A stretch of DNA of 64,000 nt from Allolobophora icterica (GCA_963556255.1 OY744612.1:18340400-18404399); one strand, 5' to 3'; shown: positions 7,923-16,875, counted from the stretch's first letter. Notes: generated from the letters alone by a model not told the origin. Numbers and translations: made by a program.

Positions 7923-8387
7923 ATGCTCGTCATCGCTAATAGAAGAATTAAGAGAAAACACGTTATAGGAGGAGCGGGAATAATGGATACTATTACAGGA
8001 GTTTTCAAGAAGCTCTTCACTTCGGATGTTGGTAAACGAGTCGCATCGTCCGCCCTTAGCGCTGGTAAAGACGCCGCGAGAGAGTTGGCTAAAAAGGCGC
8101 TAGAAGTTGGAAAGAATACCACCGTAGAAGTTGGTAAACGCTTGATGGATAAAGCTGCTGCTAAACTCTTAACATCGTCGGTTCCGAAGCCGCACGCAGT
8201 CGAAACGATACCAGCGCTTACGCAAGAGAATGCGGCTATCTTAGCACGGCTAATCGATAACGATGCGGCAGGACCTACTGATATTAATAAGATACTAGCC
8301 GGTCACGGACTTTCTTCGAATGCCGTGTCCATTCGAGATCTCGTACGTGGTCTCAACAAAAACGGAGCGGGATTGAAACTCGCGTGA
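7923..8387 (+). CDS. Small basic virion precursor with adenain-type cleavage site (pVI/pX-like)
   Basis: 154 residues. A basic N-terminus (RRIKRKH) is followed by IGGAG at 15-19, which fits the adenovirus protease consensus (M/I/L)-X-G-X-G with cutting after residue 18. The next part is an amphipathic Lys/Ala-rich helix (GVFKKLFTSDVGKRVASSAL and on), typical of membrane-active or DNA-condensing peptides released by maturation. The element's own adenain-like protease at 11293-11718 is the obvious enzyme. Start at 7923 after GATTATAAAACATG. It lies directly upstream of the major capsid gene (29 bp gap). Similar proteins recur in Polintons; assignment as a pVI or pX analogue is inferred from motif and place, not sequence homology. 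Confidence 0.6.
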   Translation: MLVIANRRIKRKHVIGGAGIMDTITGVFKKLFTSDVGKRVASSALSAGKDAARELAKKALEVGKNTTVEVGKRLMDKAAAKLLTSSVPKPHAVETIPALTQENAAILARLIDNDAAGPTDINKILAGHGLSSNAVSIRDLVRGLNKNGAGLKLA

Positions 8388-8416
8388 GTTTAAATAAATA
8401 ATCTTTAGTAATTAAA

Positions 8417-9713
8417 ATGCAGTCGAATATTCTAAACTTTACGGCACCCACAGAGGTCGATGAAGGAATCGAAAAATACGAATGGCATGAATACGAACCG
8501 GCAGCGAGAACGAGTTTTAACACACCCGGCGAGATTCGCATAAATATCGAAACCCAAGATCTATTTTTGCCATCCCGCCGAATCTTACCTGCTATTCGAA
8601 GGTAGGTTGGTTAAAGGAGATGGAATGAATACGGCGTACGCTAATGGAGACGCCGCAGCCCTCGCTAATAATGGACTCTTGCATCTTTTCAGCCAAATCG
8701 CGTATTCCCTATCGAATCAAGATATCGAAACGGTATTTCACCCAGGACAAGCAACTACGATGTTGGGTTTGCTGAAATATCCGGACGACTTCGCCAAAGC
8801 GCAAGGTCTTAATCAATTATGGTGTAAAGATACTGATGCAACCGCGGTTATAGCGGATAACGCGGGTTTCGCGATCAGACAGGCGTATCTTATTCGAAAA
8901 CCAACGACTAGGGGAACGTTTAGTTTCGTCGTGCCCCTCAAACATATTTTCGGATTCTGCGAGGATTACGATAAAATAGTGTACGGTTTTAAGCACACGC
9001 TAACGATGGTTCGCAAATCGGACGACGACGCTATCTTTAGACACGCTACCGCGGATGCTGGAAAAGTCGACGTCGTGAAAATCTCGTGGTTTATGCCGCA
9101 CGTTACTCCCGCGGATATGGAGAGGATGCAACTGTACAAAACTATCGAATCGAAAGCATCGGTACCCGTTGCGTATCGAGCTCGTCAATGCGACACTATA
9201 TCAGTTCCTCAATCGAATACTTTTAGCTGGCGTCTTAGCGTTAAGACGGCTCCTGAAAAACCTAGATGGATAGTCGTCGGATTTCAAACCGCTCGAAGCG
9301 ACGGCAACCAAGAACATAACCCGTCGATTTTCGATCATTGCAACCTCAAAAACATGTACGTGATGATGAATCAAGAGAGATATCCCGCGGTCGACTACGA
9401 TCTATCGTTTCCCAACCAGAAATTTTCGAGAGCTTATAGAGACGCGGCGTCGTTCAGCGAAAAGTTCTACGGAATGGATCCGTTGATTACGCAAAGCAAC
9501 ATCACTCCGGCTGATTACAAAGAGCTATATCCGCTCATAGTTTTCGATGTTAGTAAACAGTCGGAAAGACTGAAATCGTCGGTCGTCGATATCCAAATCA
9601 AAGCTACTTTCAGCGCCGCAGTCCCAGCCGATACCCAAGGTTACGCGGTTATAATTTCGGATAAGTTGCTAAACTTTCAGTCAGATGGACAGAAAATGAG
9701 CGTGGTGTATTAA
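8417..9713 (+). CDS. MCP: Double-jelly-roll major capsid protein, broken by one frameshift
   Basis: The gene occupies two overlapping frames, 8417-8605 and 8607-9713. The first encodes an N-terminal stretch with IEKYEWHEYEPA and PGEIRINIETQD; the second carries the rest, including VFHPGQATTMLGLLKYPDDF and FSFVVPLKHIFGF, which I recognise as the conserved Polinton major capsid protein (double jelly-roll, hexon-like). Together about 430 codons, the normal length. The frame changes by one base in or just after a T5 run at 8564-8568, so one extra T explains it; sequence in the second frame continues recognisable protein upstream of its first Met. It is not a canonical slip site. The gene starts at 8417 after AGTAATTAAAATG. 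As read, a complete protein cannot be made without frameshifting or correction. Role in the family: forms the pseudo-hexagonal capsid lattice. Confidence 0.9.
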
Positions 9714-9741
9714 AGAAAATATTTTCTAATATAAAAAGAAC

Positions 9742-10137
9742 ATGAAACTCCCACAACAGATATCGTTAATGAAGAAACACGGAATAAAGTCGAGGTATAT
9801 GAACAAACCCGAACTGTTAAGAATACTCGTTGAGAAGGGTATTTTACCGGAATCAGAATTGCCCGAACCGACGAAGGAGAAAAGGCAAGTATTACCGAAG
9901 TACGAGTATTTAAAAACTATCAGAAATAATCCTATAAGCGTTACGATACTAGACAAAAACACTAACGAAGTCTTCGTCTTCCAATCGTTGTATAAGGCGA
10001 GTACGGCTTTTAAAACCTGTATCCCCACGCTGAAGGCTTATAATGGTAAAATCTGGAGAGAAAGATACGCAATTACGGTGCACGAGAGTAGCAGTAGTGA
10101 GGAGGAGAGTAGCGGTAGTGAGGAGAGTACCGGTTAG
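9742..10137 (+). CDS. Small protein with SAP-like N-terminus and NUMOD-like HTH domain
   Basis: 131 residues. Residues 5-35 (ISLMKKHGIKSRYMNKPELL) resemble a short SAP/Rho-N-type helical module. Residues 55-110 (VTILDKNTNEVFVFQSLYKA, then TLKAYNGKIWRERY) look like the NUMOD/intron-endonuclease HTH repeat, which binds DNA. The C-terminus is an acidic Ser/Glu/Gly tail. A DNA-binding role is therefore likely; no nuclease motif is present. Start follows TAATATAAAAAGAACATG. The gene ends 5 bp before the hairpin at 10143. Confidence 0.55.
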   Translation: MKLPQQISLMKKHGIKSRYMNKPELLRILVEKGILPESELPEPTKEKRQVLPKYEYLKTIRNNPISVTILDKNTNEVFVFQSLYKASTAFKTCIPTLKAYNGKIWRERYAITVHESSSSEEESSGSEESTG

Positions 10138-10142
10138 TTATA

Positions 10143-10170
10143 AGAATTTAAATAACTCTATTTAAATTCT
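10143..10170. terminator. Perfect 12-bp palindromic hairpin between convergent genes
   Basis: AGAATTTAAATA (10143-10154) pairs with TATTTAAATTCT (10159-10170) around the loop ACTC. It begins 5 bp after the stop of the plus-strand HTH-like gene and lies downstream of the minus-strand fibre-like gene. With the hairpin at 7303 it marks the second of the two convergent junctions in the element. Confidence 0.65.
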
Positions 10171-10238
10171 ACAATCTATGAATCGTAAATGTATAATTGC
10201 ACAACTTCCTCTGCTACAGTAATACTGATAAGCGATCA

Positions 10239-11269
10239 CTAAGGTCGTAAGAATGCCGCTGAAAAGTCTCTAGCTATTATGTTTGTGGCGATGGACGAAT
10301 AAACGAATATCTCGTGGTAATCGGTGCCGGTTAGAAAAACTATAGTACTACCGGTTGAATTGTTATGCGCAATTCCCGTACCCCCTCCACCCGCAATTTG
10401 CATGTGCGACACCCCGTTTTATATACAGGAAGACGTTAGCAAAAGCGGTATTACTCGCCCTACAAAATTCTATGTACGTCGTAACGATATAGTATCCGGC
10501 TTTACCAGGAGTGAAACGAGTCGGTCCTGTACTGTTATCACTACTATCGGTATTGAATCTTACTCTATCGAAAGAAACTATTGTGTGAGTTGCAGCGAGT
10601 ATGGCTTGTTGAGATATAGTGTAAACGCTAAACGCGGGTCCGACTGCAGATGCATCGACATATTTTTTAGTCGCTGCATCTCCATCACCGCTGGGATCGC
10701 GTAGGCCTGTAATGTGTGCACCATGCATAAAGATGGGCTTATACACATTTATTTTAGACTGACCCGTCGACTTAACCATCTCTAAGGCGGTTTCATTATT
10801 TATTCTAAAACTGAATCCATCCGTCGATTGTAATGTAATTGGTTGGTTTAATCGACCTTCTATTTTATTCGTTGTATTTCCTAACAATATATTAAAAACT
10901 TTATTTCCAACTAAATCCTTACATCCTATCGCCCGCTTAAGGTCCCTACCGATGCTTAAGAATAGGTCGCCAGTCATGGTATCACCGGTTTTAGACACTT
11001 TTAGATTATCGTTGGACGGTACATCGGCGCGATTCGTTATCAAATCTATGGCTTGCCCCCCGACTTAGAGCCTCATCCATTCCTGCTTCCGAAACGTTCG
11101 TCGTAGGTAGACCTTTTATCGCGTGACCACCCATTTTTAGATTTCCAGTCGCTGGGTTTGCTCCATCCATTCGAAGGAAACTAGCATTTACTTGACTAAG
11201 CGTAACACCACCAGCAATTATTCTTTGCGTAGATCCTGAATCTGTATGTCCGAATTTATCTACTGGCAT
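10239..11269 (-). pseudogene. Phage-tail-fibre-like protein, two frameshifts
   Basis: The gene reads from 11269 in three successive frames. Part one (to about 11055) starts MPVDKFGHTDSGSTQR with a glycine-rich collar and MDGANPATGNLKMGGHAIKG. Part two (about 11055 to 10418) has the fibre motif KTGDTMTGDLFLSIG, a shaft, then LRDPSGDGDAATKKYVD and a C-terminal beta domain with GYYIVTTYIEF, like C1q/TNF-type or fibre-knob folds. Part three (10418 to 10239) continues that domain after a second shift. The first break is at or just after a C6 run (11056-11061), the second near a T4 run (10417-10420). Both look like one extra base. TMTG repeats are typical of phage tail fibres and trimeric attachment proteins, so a virion spike or fibre is likely. 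The start has TATTAAAAAACAATG upstream. Confidence 0.68.
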
Positions 11270-11292
11270 TGTTTTTTAATAGACGATATTAT

Positions 11293-11718
11293 TTAATATA
11301 ATTCGTTTATAACTTCTTGAAATTTACAACCATTGTTGCACGTTTTCTTCAGTACATACAAACACAAATGACCGCAAAACACTTCGTTATCCGGCTGTAT
11401 TCGCTCGCTGCTATAAAGTATCGGTCTTTGTAGATATTTTATTAATTCCGTAGGAGGAGGGAGACCGTAACTATCGAAATATATTTTCTCGTTACCGTTC
11501 TTAAAAAAACCGACCCAGTGAGAGCCTACCCCATTACAATCGTCTAAGTTCATTATCCCACATTCGTTCCGTTTAGGTTTCTTCGGCAGCTCGTCTCGTA
11601 AGAACACGCCTCTAAAATTCGGAATATTCAGCTTCTTCGCGGCATCTAATAATTCAAAATTCGTTAACGGATGATTTGGAAGAACTACGCCTTCGATATC
11701 GATTTGTTTAACGCTCAT
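11293..11718 (-). CDS. PRO: Adenain-like cysteine protease
   Basis: 141 residues. The catalytic set of the adenovirus-protease/Ulp1 clan is visible in order: His67 in GSHWVGF, Asp82 in YFDSYGLPPP, Gln108 in ERIQPD, and Cys115 in FCGHLCLYVL. It is shorter than adenain but normal for Polintons. Its task in the family is to cleave capsid precursors during maturation; plausible substrates in this element are the IGGA-G site at 7923-8387 and the sites in the PX-like protein. The start at 11718 has CTCTAATATAAAATG. It stops 3 bp short of neither neighbour: the fibre-like start is 23 bp downstream, and the polymerase stop at 11720 lies 1 bp upstream of its ATG, so the three form a tight minus-strand run. 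Confidence 0.92.
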   Translation of the reverse strand: MSVKQIDIEGVVLPNHPLTNFELLDAAKKLNIPNFRGVFLRDELPKKPKRNECGIMNLDDCNGVGSHWVGFFKNGNEKIYFDSYGLPPPTELIKYLQRPILYSSERIQPDNEVFCGHLCLYVLKKTCNNGCKFQEVINELY

Positions 11719-11719
11719 T

Positions 11720-14700
11720 TTATATTAGAGAATAATGGCCATATGCTAAAGTATGGACACCGTCTTGCTGAATCACTCGTTTATCGTCGTCGGCTGAGAG
11801 AGCCACCTTGTTGACTTCTTCGGTGTAGATTTCGTGAAGGTGGGATCGAATGACATTCATCTTTCTCGATTGTTCTCGTTTGGTGAACAAGCAGTCTCTG
11901 TAATCTTCGTGAGTGATAGATTTCTTAACGACGTTCTTCTTAACACCTTTACATTTCTTGTGGTCTACTCCAGCCATCTTGTACGAATACAGTTTCGATC
12001 TTAAACCTACAAACTCTTCGATCTGTTTTCCCGCTGCCTCGTCTTTGAACATACCAATAACCTTTTTATTGATACCAGTTTCTATACCGGATGGATGGTC
12101 CTTAGGATAGTCGCTAGTGTCGAACCTACTTTTAATGTCAGGCGCTATATCGGCGTAGAAGTCTTCGGTCCTAATTTCATAAGCTAGAGAATCCGTATCC
12201 GTAAAAAGTAACTTTGCTCTATCTTCGTACTTTTTCTTGATGTAATTATAATGAAAATCGTACATAATCGTCTTGCTCAAGTCTAAAATACACATACCGA
12301 GATATATAGGCTTGTTGTAATATAGTTTCGTGCGTTTCATATGAATGGCGATTAGGTTTTCATCAAAAATAGTTCGAGTGTCGTAGCTCGTTTTCGCCGC
12401 TAGTTTTATAGCTTGCTTCTCGCTGGAAACTAGTTTTATGTCTACTCGAGATTCTATATTTTCACACGTCTTCCCAAACACACTATTATTCATTAGTTTG
12501 AAAAAGTCTTTCTCGAAATCGTTGGTAGCTCTGGTCCTCAGGCTGGTATTTAGATCGATATAGGTTTTCAGCCAGGCACTTTCTTCAAACTTAATTCCAC
12601 GATGAATTTTGGTTATCTTCAAACCTAGGCTTTCGTACAGCTTTAAATTTTCGTAATGGACTATGTACTTTACTTTATCGTTCAGGTTTGGAATGAGTTT
12701 AGACACAGCTGAAGATTCGGGTGTAATATTCTCGGGGGCGAGAGGATAGTCGTTGTGAAGATTGTGCAAATCTCTTCGGTATTCCAGGTCCACTTCTAAT
12801 ATACTCGGCGTCGATCTCCAGTCGTTTAGCTCATCATTACCCATCCACTGGAACCCGTGCGTTGGTAGATTCTTACACATAGCCCATCCGTACAAATTGT
12901 TAGCGTCTAAATAGGTTATAAATGATGAAGGCTTACTGTCATCAAACGAGGGCATGTACTTATTGTTCGCCTGCCCGTAACGATGTGAAATCGTGCTAAC
13001 ACCGCCTCTTATCCCGTGTTTAACCATTAGTATCATATCATAATCGCTCAACAACTCCAACTCTACTCCAGTCAACTTTAATGCGGCGTCCCAAGCAAGC
13101 CCCGGAGAATTATAATACCAAGCGGGGTCTAAACCATAGTTCTCGCAGCACACGTCTCTAAAATTCTCAAACACGTCGGCGAGCAGGAGAACATCAGACA
13201 GGTTATATAAATCGTGGTATTCTCTAAACGTTTTAAATCCGAATTCGTTCCATACCGCCCGTGCATGGTTGTAGTCTTCATCGCTAATGTCCGAGTCGTT
13301 AAGTCTCGAATAGAATGCCGACTTTGGTGGTAGTTCTGTTTCGTTCAGTCGATCGATGGAATCAACGTAATCGTAAGCATACGCTCCTTTTCTAAACAAG
13401 AGATCGAGCTGATTACCAGAGTAGTGCTTGCTTATATTTTTACACTGGTCTTTACTTAGGTTCCTCGATAAAGCGTCGAGACTCGAAGCCATAAATCGAA
13501 AACTATCGATGAAACGTAATTCACGTTTAACCTCTACTTCCTTATCTTCTCTACCCTCAAACTTATCAACTACAACTTCTCTGCTAAATGAGATGTACTT
13601 TTCTTCGTTGCAAGGAATGCAGTTAATCTTTTCGTTATCATCGCCTCGTAGTTTCTTTACGAATAAATGACTGTCGTATCCGGATAAATTATGTAGCAGT
13701 ACTGGGATAAACTTAGGGACTCTATAACGTAGATTACAAATGTTATGAGGGGCCCCTCTATATTTTCCAGTTAAATGACAGTGGTCTCGAACTCGATCAT
13801 CGCCTAGTTCGCCTTCGCAAATGTGGCAAACAATAGCCGAGTCGTATAGCTCCTTGTCCTCCTTCCCGAATATCATATCTTTTGGAAATTTAAATCGCTT
13901 GTAAATATCTTTTATATCGTCTATGAGAGTGTCTATGAATATCTGCGCTACATCATCGTCTTCGTTCTTCGCTGTGAACATTACGGGGGCTTTCGAATAT
14001 AAGTCATCGTCGAAACATTTTATGTAATAACAGAAAGAACTTGGAACGTGTTTTTGATATTTGTTGATGTAGGACGTGTTGGGATCTGGTTGACAAGTGT
14101 CTATAGGCTTAATAAAACTTTCGAAATCGGCGTAAACTACAAAGGGGACCCTCATCTTTCTATAATAATTTTTAAAACTCAACATAGTTCCCGGTTCTGG
14201 GAGTTCTATCTTTTGAGCGTCGTGTTGGGAACAGTACTCGGCGTGTCTAGTAAGGTATTCTATTCGTGTATAACCGGTTAAACATCTTTTGCAATAGTAC
14301 ATCGAACTATGGTTATGTTCCGTTCGTGTCGTCATCAATCTGTTAAAGTTCTTGATCAAGCAGTAATGTTTCTTATCTCCATCACCGATAAACAATAGAT
14401 CAACGACTGACGCTTTAACGTCTTGCTGCTTCGACACGTAAATTGGGAATATTATTTTTTCATAACCGAATATGTTAACGCTGACATTATTATTTCTCTC
14501 AAACTTGCTTATTATATTAGCATCTGCAGCAACCGGGAATTCGATACCGCTCCAATCGAGTTTCTTCGATTGATCAATTAATTCTTTCGTAATTCTTTCG
14601 GGATGAATATCTGTTGGATGTAACGCTCTAGTAACACACCACTTGAAACATTCGGCGTCGCCGTTTTTCAGGTTGATAATTGCCTTTTTGCTAGCAAGTT

Positions 14701-15490
14701 CTACAGGCAACGGAATGTAAGAACTACCTTTCAACGGTTTATAAACAACCGTGTTGATTTCTAATTTTTGAACCGCTCTGAGTCGCCAGTTACTACCACG
14801 CATCTGGAAGGTAGCCATCGACTCAATAATTTTATCTTTCGCGTTGTTATAAATTTCGTTTACATCGGTAGAGTCTAGAATCACCTCAGTCCTTGAAACG
14901 AACGGAAAATCTTTAGCATCTACTTCTCCAGTCTTCATATCAACGCGCTCCATTGTGCAGGTAAGGACAAAGTTGACCTTAGTCTGACGATTTTTTAACA
15001 ACAAGTCGACCGTCTGTGCTCGAACGGTGTTAAGAAAGGATGTAGCATCGATACCGTTAGCTCCCTCTACCGCGTATTGTTTCGTGAAGCCCTTGATGGC
15101 TGATGCCGTTTGATGAATTTCAAACTTTGGTTTATTAATTATTTTCCTAAAATATGAAGTAATTTTTGTTCGCATTACCCCAAAGTTCTCCTTTACGATT
15201 TTCATCGGTTGCTTAGGTATGTTTCTTTCAATCACCTCAGCACATGTTTTAATCGCTGACATAGTTTTGTCGTATACTTTTCGTGCTGTTGAGGGTGTTT
15301 GTGTTGGGGTTTCAACCCGCAAACTGGCATTAGGTGAGATTGGTGTAAAATGTGAGGGAATTAGCGTTTGGGTCTCGTTTGCTTTGATTTTAGCAATCAA
15401 CTCCGCTTTCCGCAGTCTCATATATCCAACCAAGCCGCTCTGGTTGGCGATTTTTCTTAATTCGATAACAGTTTTCTTCGAGTATTCCAT
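11720..15490 (-). CDS. POLB: Protein-primed family-B DNA polymerase
   Basis: I place the start at 15490 (1,256 residues) because it follows CCAATATAAAATG, the element's start motif, and the protein then begins MEYSKKTVIELRKIANQSG, a SAP-like module; the open frame continues 67 codons further up to 15691 without such a motif. In order: a C2H2 finger (400-423), exonuclease motif I with ADFESF (454-457), an HNH/endonuclease-VII-like Cys/His cluster (555-585), exonuclease II HNLSGYD (600-606), exonuclease III YNLSD (Asp 766), polymerase motif A LDANNLYGW (861-869), motif B KLMNNSVFGKT (998-1008) and motif C FTDTDS (1096-1101). All catalytic Asp residues are present and the frame is intact. It copies the linear element by protein priming at the TIR ends. 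Confidence 0.96.
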   Translation of the reverse strand: MEYSKKTVIELRKIANQSGLVGYMRLRKAELIAKIKANETQTLIPSHFTPISPNASLRVETPTQTPSTARKVYDKTMSAIKTCAEVIERNIPKQPMKIVKENFGVMRTKITSYFRKIINKPKFEIHQTASAIKGFTKQYAVEGANGIDATSFLNTVRAQTVDLLLKNRQTKVNFVLTCTMERVDMKTGEVDAKDFPFVSRTEVILDSTDVNEIYNNAKDKIIESMATFQMRGSNWRLRAVQKLEINTVVYKPLKGSSYIPLPVELASKKAIINLKNGDAECFKWCVTRALHPTDIHPERITKELIDQSKKLDWSGIEFPVAADANIISKFERNNNVSVNIFGYEKIIFPIYVSKQQDVKASVVDLLFIGDGDKKHYCLIKNFNRLMTTRTEHNHSSMYYCKRCLTGYTRIEYLTRHAEYCSQHDAQKIELPEPGTMLSFKNYYRKMRVPFVVYADFESFIKPIDTCQPDPNTSYINKYQKHVPSSFCYYIKCFDDDLYSKAPVMFTAKNEDDDVAQIFIDTLIDDIKDIYKRFKFPKDMIFGKEDKELYDSAIVCHICEGELGDDRVRDHCHLTGKYRGAPHNICNLRYRVPKFIPVLLHNLSGYDSHLFVKKLRGDDNEKINCIPCNEEKYISFSREVVVDKFEGREDKEVEVKRELRFIDSFRFMASSLDALSRNLSKDQCKNISKHYSGNQLDLLFRKGAYAYDYVDSIDRLNETELPPKSAFYSRLNDSDISDEDYNHARAVWNEFGFKTFREYHDLYNLSDVLLLADVFENFRDVCCENYGLDPAWYYNSPGLAWDAALKLTGVELELLSDYDMILMVKHGIRGGVSTISHRYGQANNKYMPSFDDSKPSSFITYLDANNLYGWAMCKNLPTHGFQWMGNDELNDWRSTPSILEVDLEYRRDLHNLHNDYPLAPENITPESSAVSKLIPNLNDKVKYIVHYENLKLYESLGLKITKIHRGIKFEESAWLKTYIDLNTSLRTRATNDFEKDFFKLMNNSVFGKTCENIESRVDIKLVSSEKQAIKLAAKTSYDTRTIFDENLIAIHMKRTKLYYNKPIYLGMCILDLSKTIMYDFHYNYIKKKYEDRAKLLFTDTDSLAYEIRTEDFYADIAPDIKSRFDTSDYPKDHPSGIETGINKKVIGMFKDEAAGKQIEEFVGLRSKLYSYKMAGVDHKKCKGVKKNVVKKSITHEDYRDCLFTKREQSRKMNVIRSHLHEIYTEEVNKVALSADDDKRVIQQDGVHTLAYGHYSLI

Positions 15491-15771
15491 TTTATATTGG
15501 AGTGCTGTTCCTTTAAGCGGTTTGAAGAAAATATTTTCATTAATTTTATATACACAAGAAAAAAGTTTGTGATGATGACAATGATATAAGACGACGATGG
15601 ATGGACGACCTGGACACTCGGGTCTATGACGCCTGTAAAAGAGATTCATTGTTCTATCGTTGTCATATGCTGAGGCTGTATGAATGTTCATCGTATGATA
15701 TCACGCGGTATCGTTTACGTATTGCTCGAAGGCGAAACAACCGCATGTGGCTAGGTTTTTTTGTCCGTTTA

Positions 15772-16099
15772 TGAGAGCCGTTCTTCGATTACTTACTACG
15801 TAGTTAGTTTCAACGAATGCGGCGTCGCCCTATGAGGGGCTTGCGGGGCATCATACCCCATGTCTCTAGGTTTGTGCATGGCGGAGATTTCTTATCCTAT
15901 AGCAAAGGTTAGTAGGCGATTTTCAACCTACTAGGTTGCGGTCTGAACCCTGTATTGGGTGGTTGTCCCAGACGCCGTTTGTGCATGGCGGAGATTTCTT
16001 ATCCTATAGCAAAGGTTAGTAGGCGATTTTCAACCTACTAGGTTGCGGTTTGAACCCTGTATTGGGTGGTTGTCCCAGACGCCGATCTTTTCCTCTACT
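15772..16099 (-). repeat. Polinton right terminal inverted repeat
   Basis: Inverted copy of 216-543 with two mismatches (opposite left positions near 265 and 474). It carries the same two 107-bp tandem units and ends ...CTCTACT-3'. The outermost unit here has the CAGGG form in both copies, whereas the left outermost unit has GAGGG. Confidence 0.95.
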
Positions 16100-16105
16100 A
16101 ACATA
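16100..16105. repeat. Polinton target-site duplication, right copy
   Basis: AACATA, identical to 210-215, immediately after the CT-3' end. Confidence 0.9.
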
Positions 16106-16143
16106 CAAACATACATACATACATACATACATACATACATACA

Positions 16144-16177
<34 letters not shown>

Positions 16178-16275
16178 CACACACACATACATACATACAT
16201 ACATACATACATACATACATACATACATACATACATACATACATACATACATACATACATACATACATACATACA

Positions 16276-16309
<34 letters not shown>

Positions 16310-16545
16310 CACACACACATACATACATACATACATACATACATACATACATACATACATACATACATACATACATACATACATACATACATACATACAT
16401 ACATACATACATACATACATACATACATACATACATACATACATACATACATACATACATACATACATACATGCATACATACATACATGCATACATACAA
16501 GCACTCATATATGCATGCATGCATACATACATATATTTTTGCGCT
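16106..16545. repeat. (ACAT)n microsatellite
   Basis: About 440 bp of almost pure ACAT with two TATATACACACACA interruptions at about 16170 and 16303. All six frames are open because a 4-bp repeat cycles through stop-free codons; no protein is meant. Confidence 0.95.
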
Positions 16546-16875
16546 ATAAGTCACACTTATTTTGATCTCTTAGATAGACATGTTTTGCGCCATTATAAGA
16601 TTCCCAAGGGCTCCATATAGTACCCTAATTCTGTCATTTGGTAGTTTTATCGTCTTGCACAAATTTGCAACGAAGATGTTCGTTTTTTCCTTCTGAGTCT
16701 GTATGTTGTCTTTTCTTGTTTCCGGCAGGATGGATGAATCCACAGATTGACGACCTCTAATGGCAACAAAGGCCGTTGACGTCGCCAGAAATCATTATTT
16801 TGAACATTTATCACCGTTCGTATCGCATAACACAGCTCCGGATATGACTGTCTTGTGGTATTGTGCGTCTGTGAC
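16546..16875. other. No recognisable feature
   Basis: Unique-looking sequence between the microsatellite and a MITE. Short ORFs only. The last eight bases (16868-16875) are the MITE target duplication. Confidence 0.4.

Larger units (their letters stand above)
216..16099. mobile_element. Complete Polinton/Maverick virus-like element
   Basis: The element is 15,884 bp long, bounded by 328-bp terminal inverted repeats and a 6-bp target duplication. It carries the whole core set expected of the family: integrase, protein-primed family-B polymerase, A32-type packaging ATPase, adenain-like protease, double-jelly-roll major capsid protein and a probable minor capsid protein. It also carries several accessory virion-type genes. 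Gene order has integrase near one end and polymerase at the other. The inverted repeats differ at only 2 of 328 positions, which indicates a recent insertion. Three genes show single-base frame breaks at short homopolymers (major capsid protein once, fibre-like gene twice), and integrase lacks an ATG, so it is either slightly decayed, uses frameshifting, or contains sequencing errors. Codon usage and the spacing of genes (15-120 bp) look viral and compact, unlike the surrounding repeat-filled DNA. Confidence 0.96.

Noticed and set aside
11913..12110. Short plus-strand ORFs within the polymerase gene
   Set aside because: Shadow frames opposite a long conserved gene, without start motifs.
15491..15691. 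Upstream start of the DNA polymerase at 15691
   Set aside because: The element's start motif lies directly before the ATG at 15490 and the recognisable N-terminal module begins there; the 67 upstream codons show no conserved features.
16106..16545. Regular short repeats considered as a CRISPR-like array
   Set aside because: They are uninterrupted simple repeats without unique spacers, in eukaryotic DNA.
16016..16565. Long ORFs encoding poly-(Met-Tyr-Val-Cys) or (Thr-Tyr-Ile-His) in several frames
   Set aside because: They are translations of the ACAT microsatellite. The same applies to the ORFs in the arrays near 18.9, 24.5, 30.0, 33.8, 48.3 and 50.6 kb.
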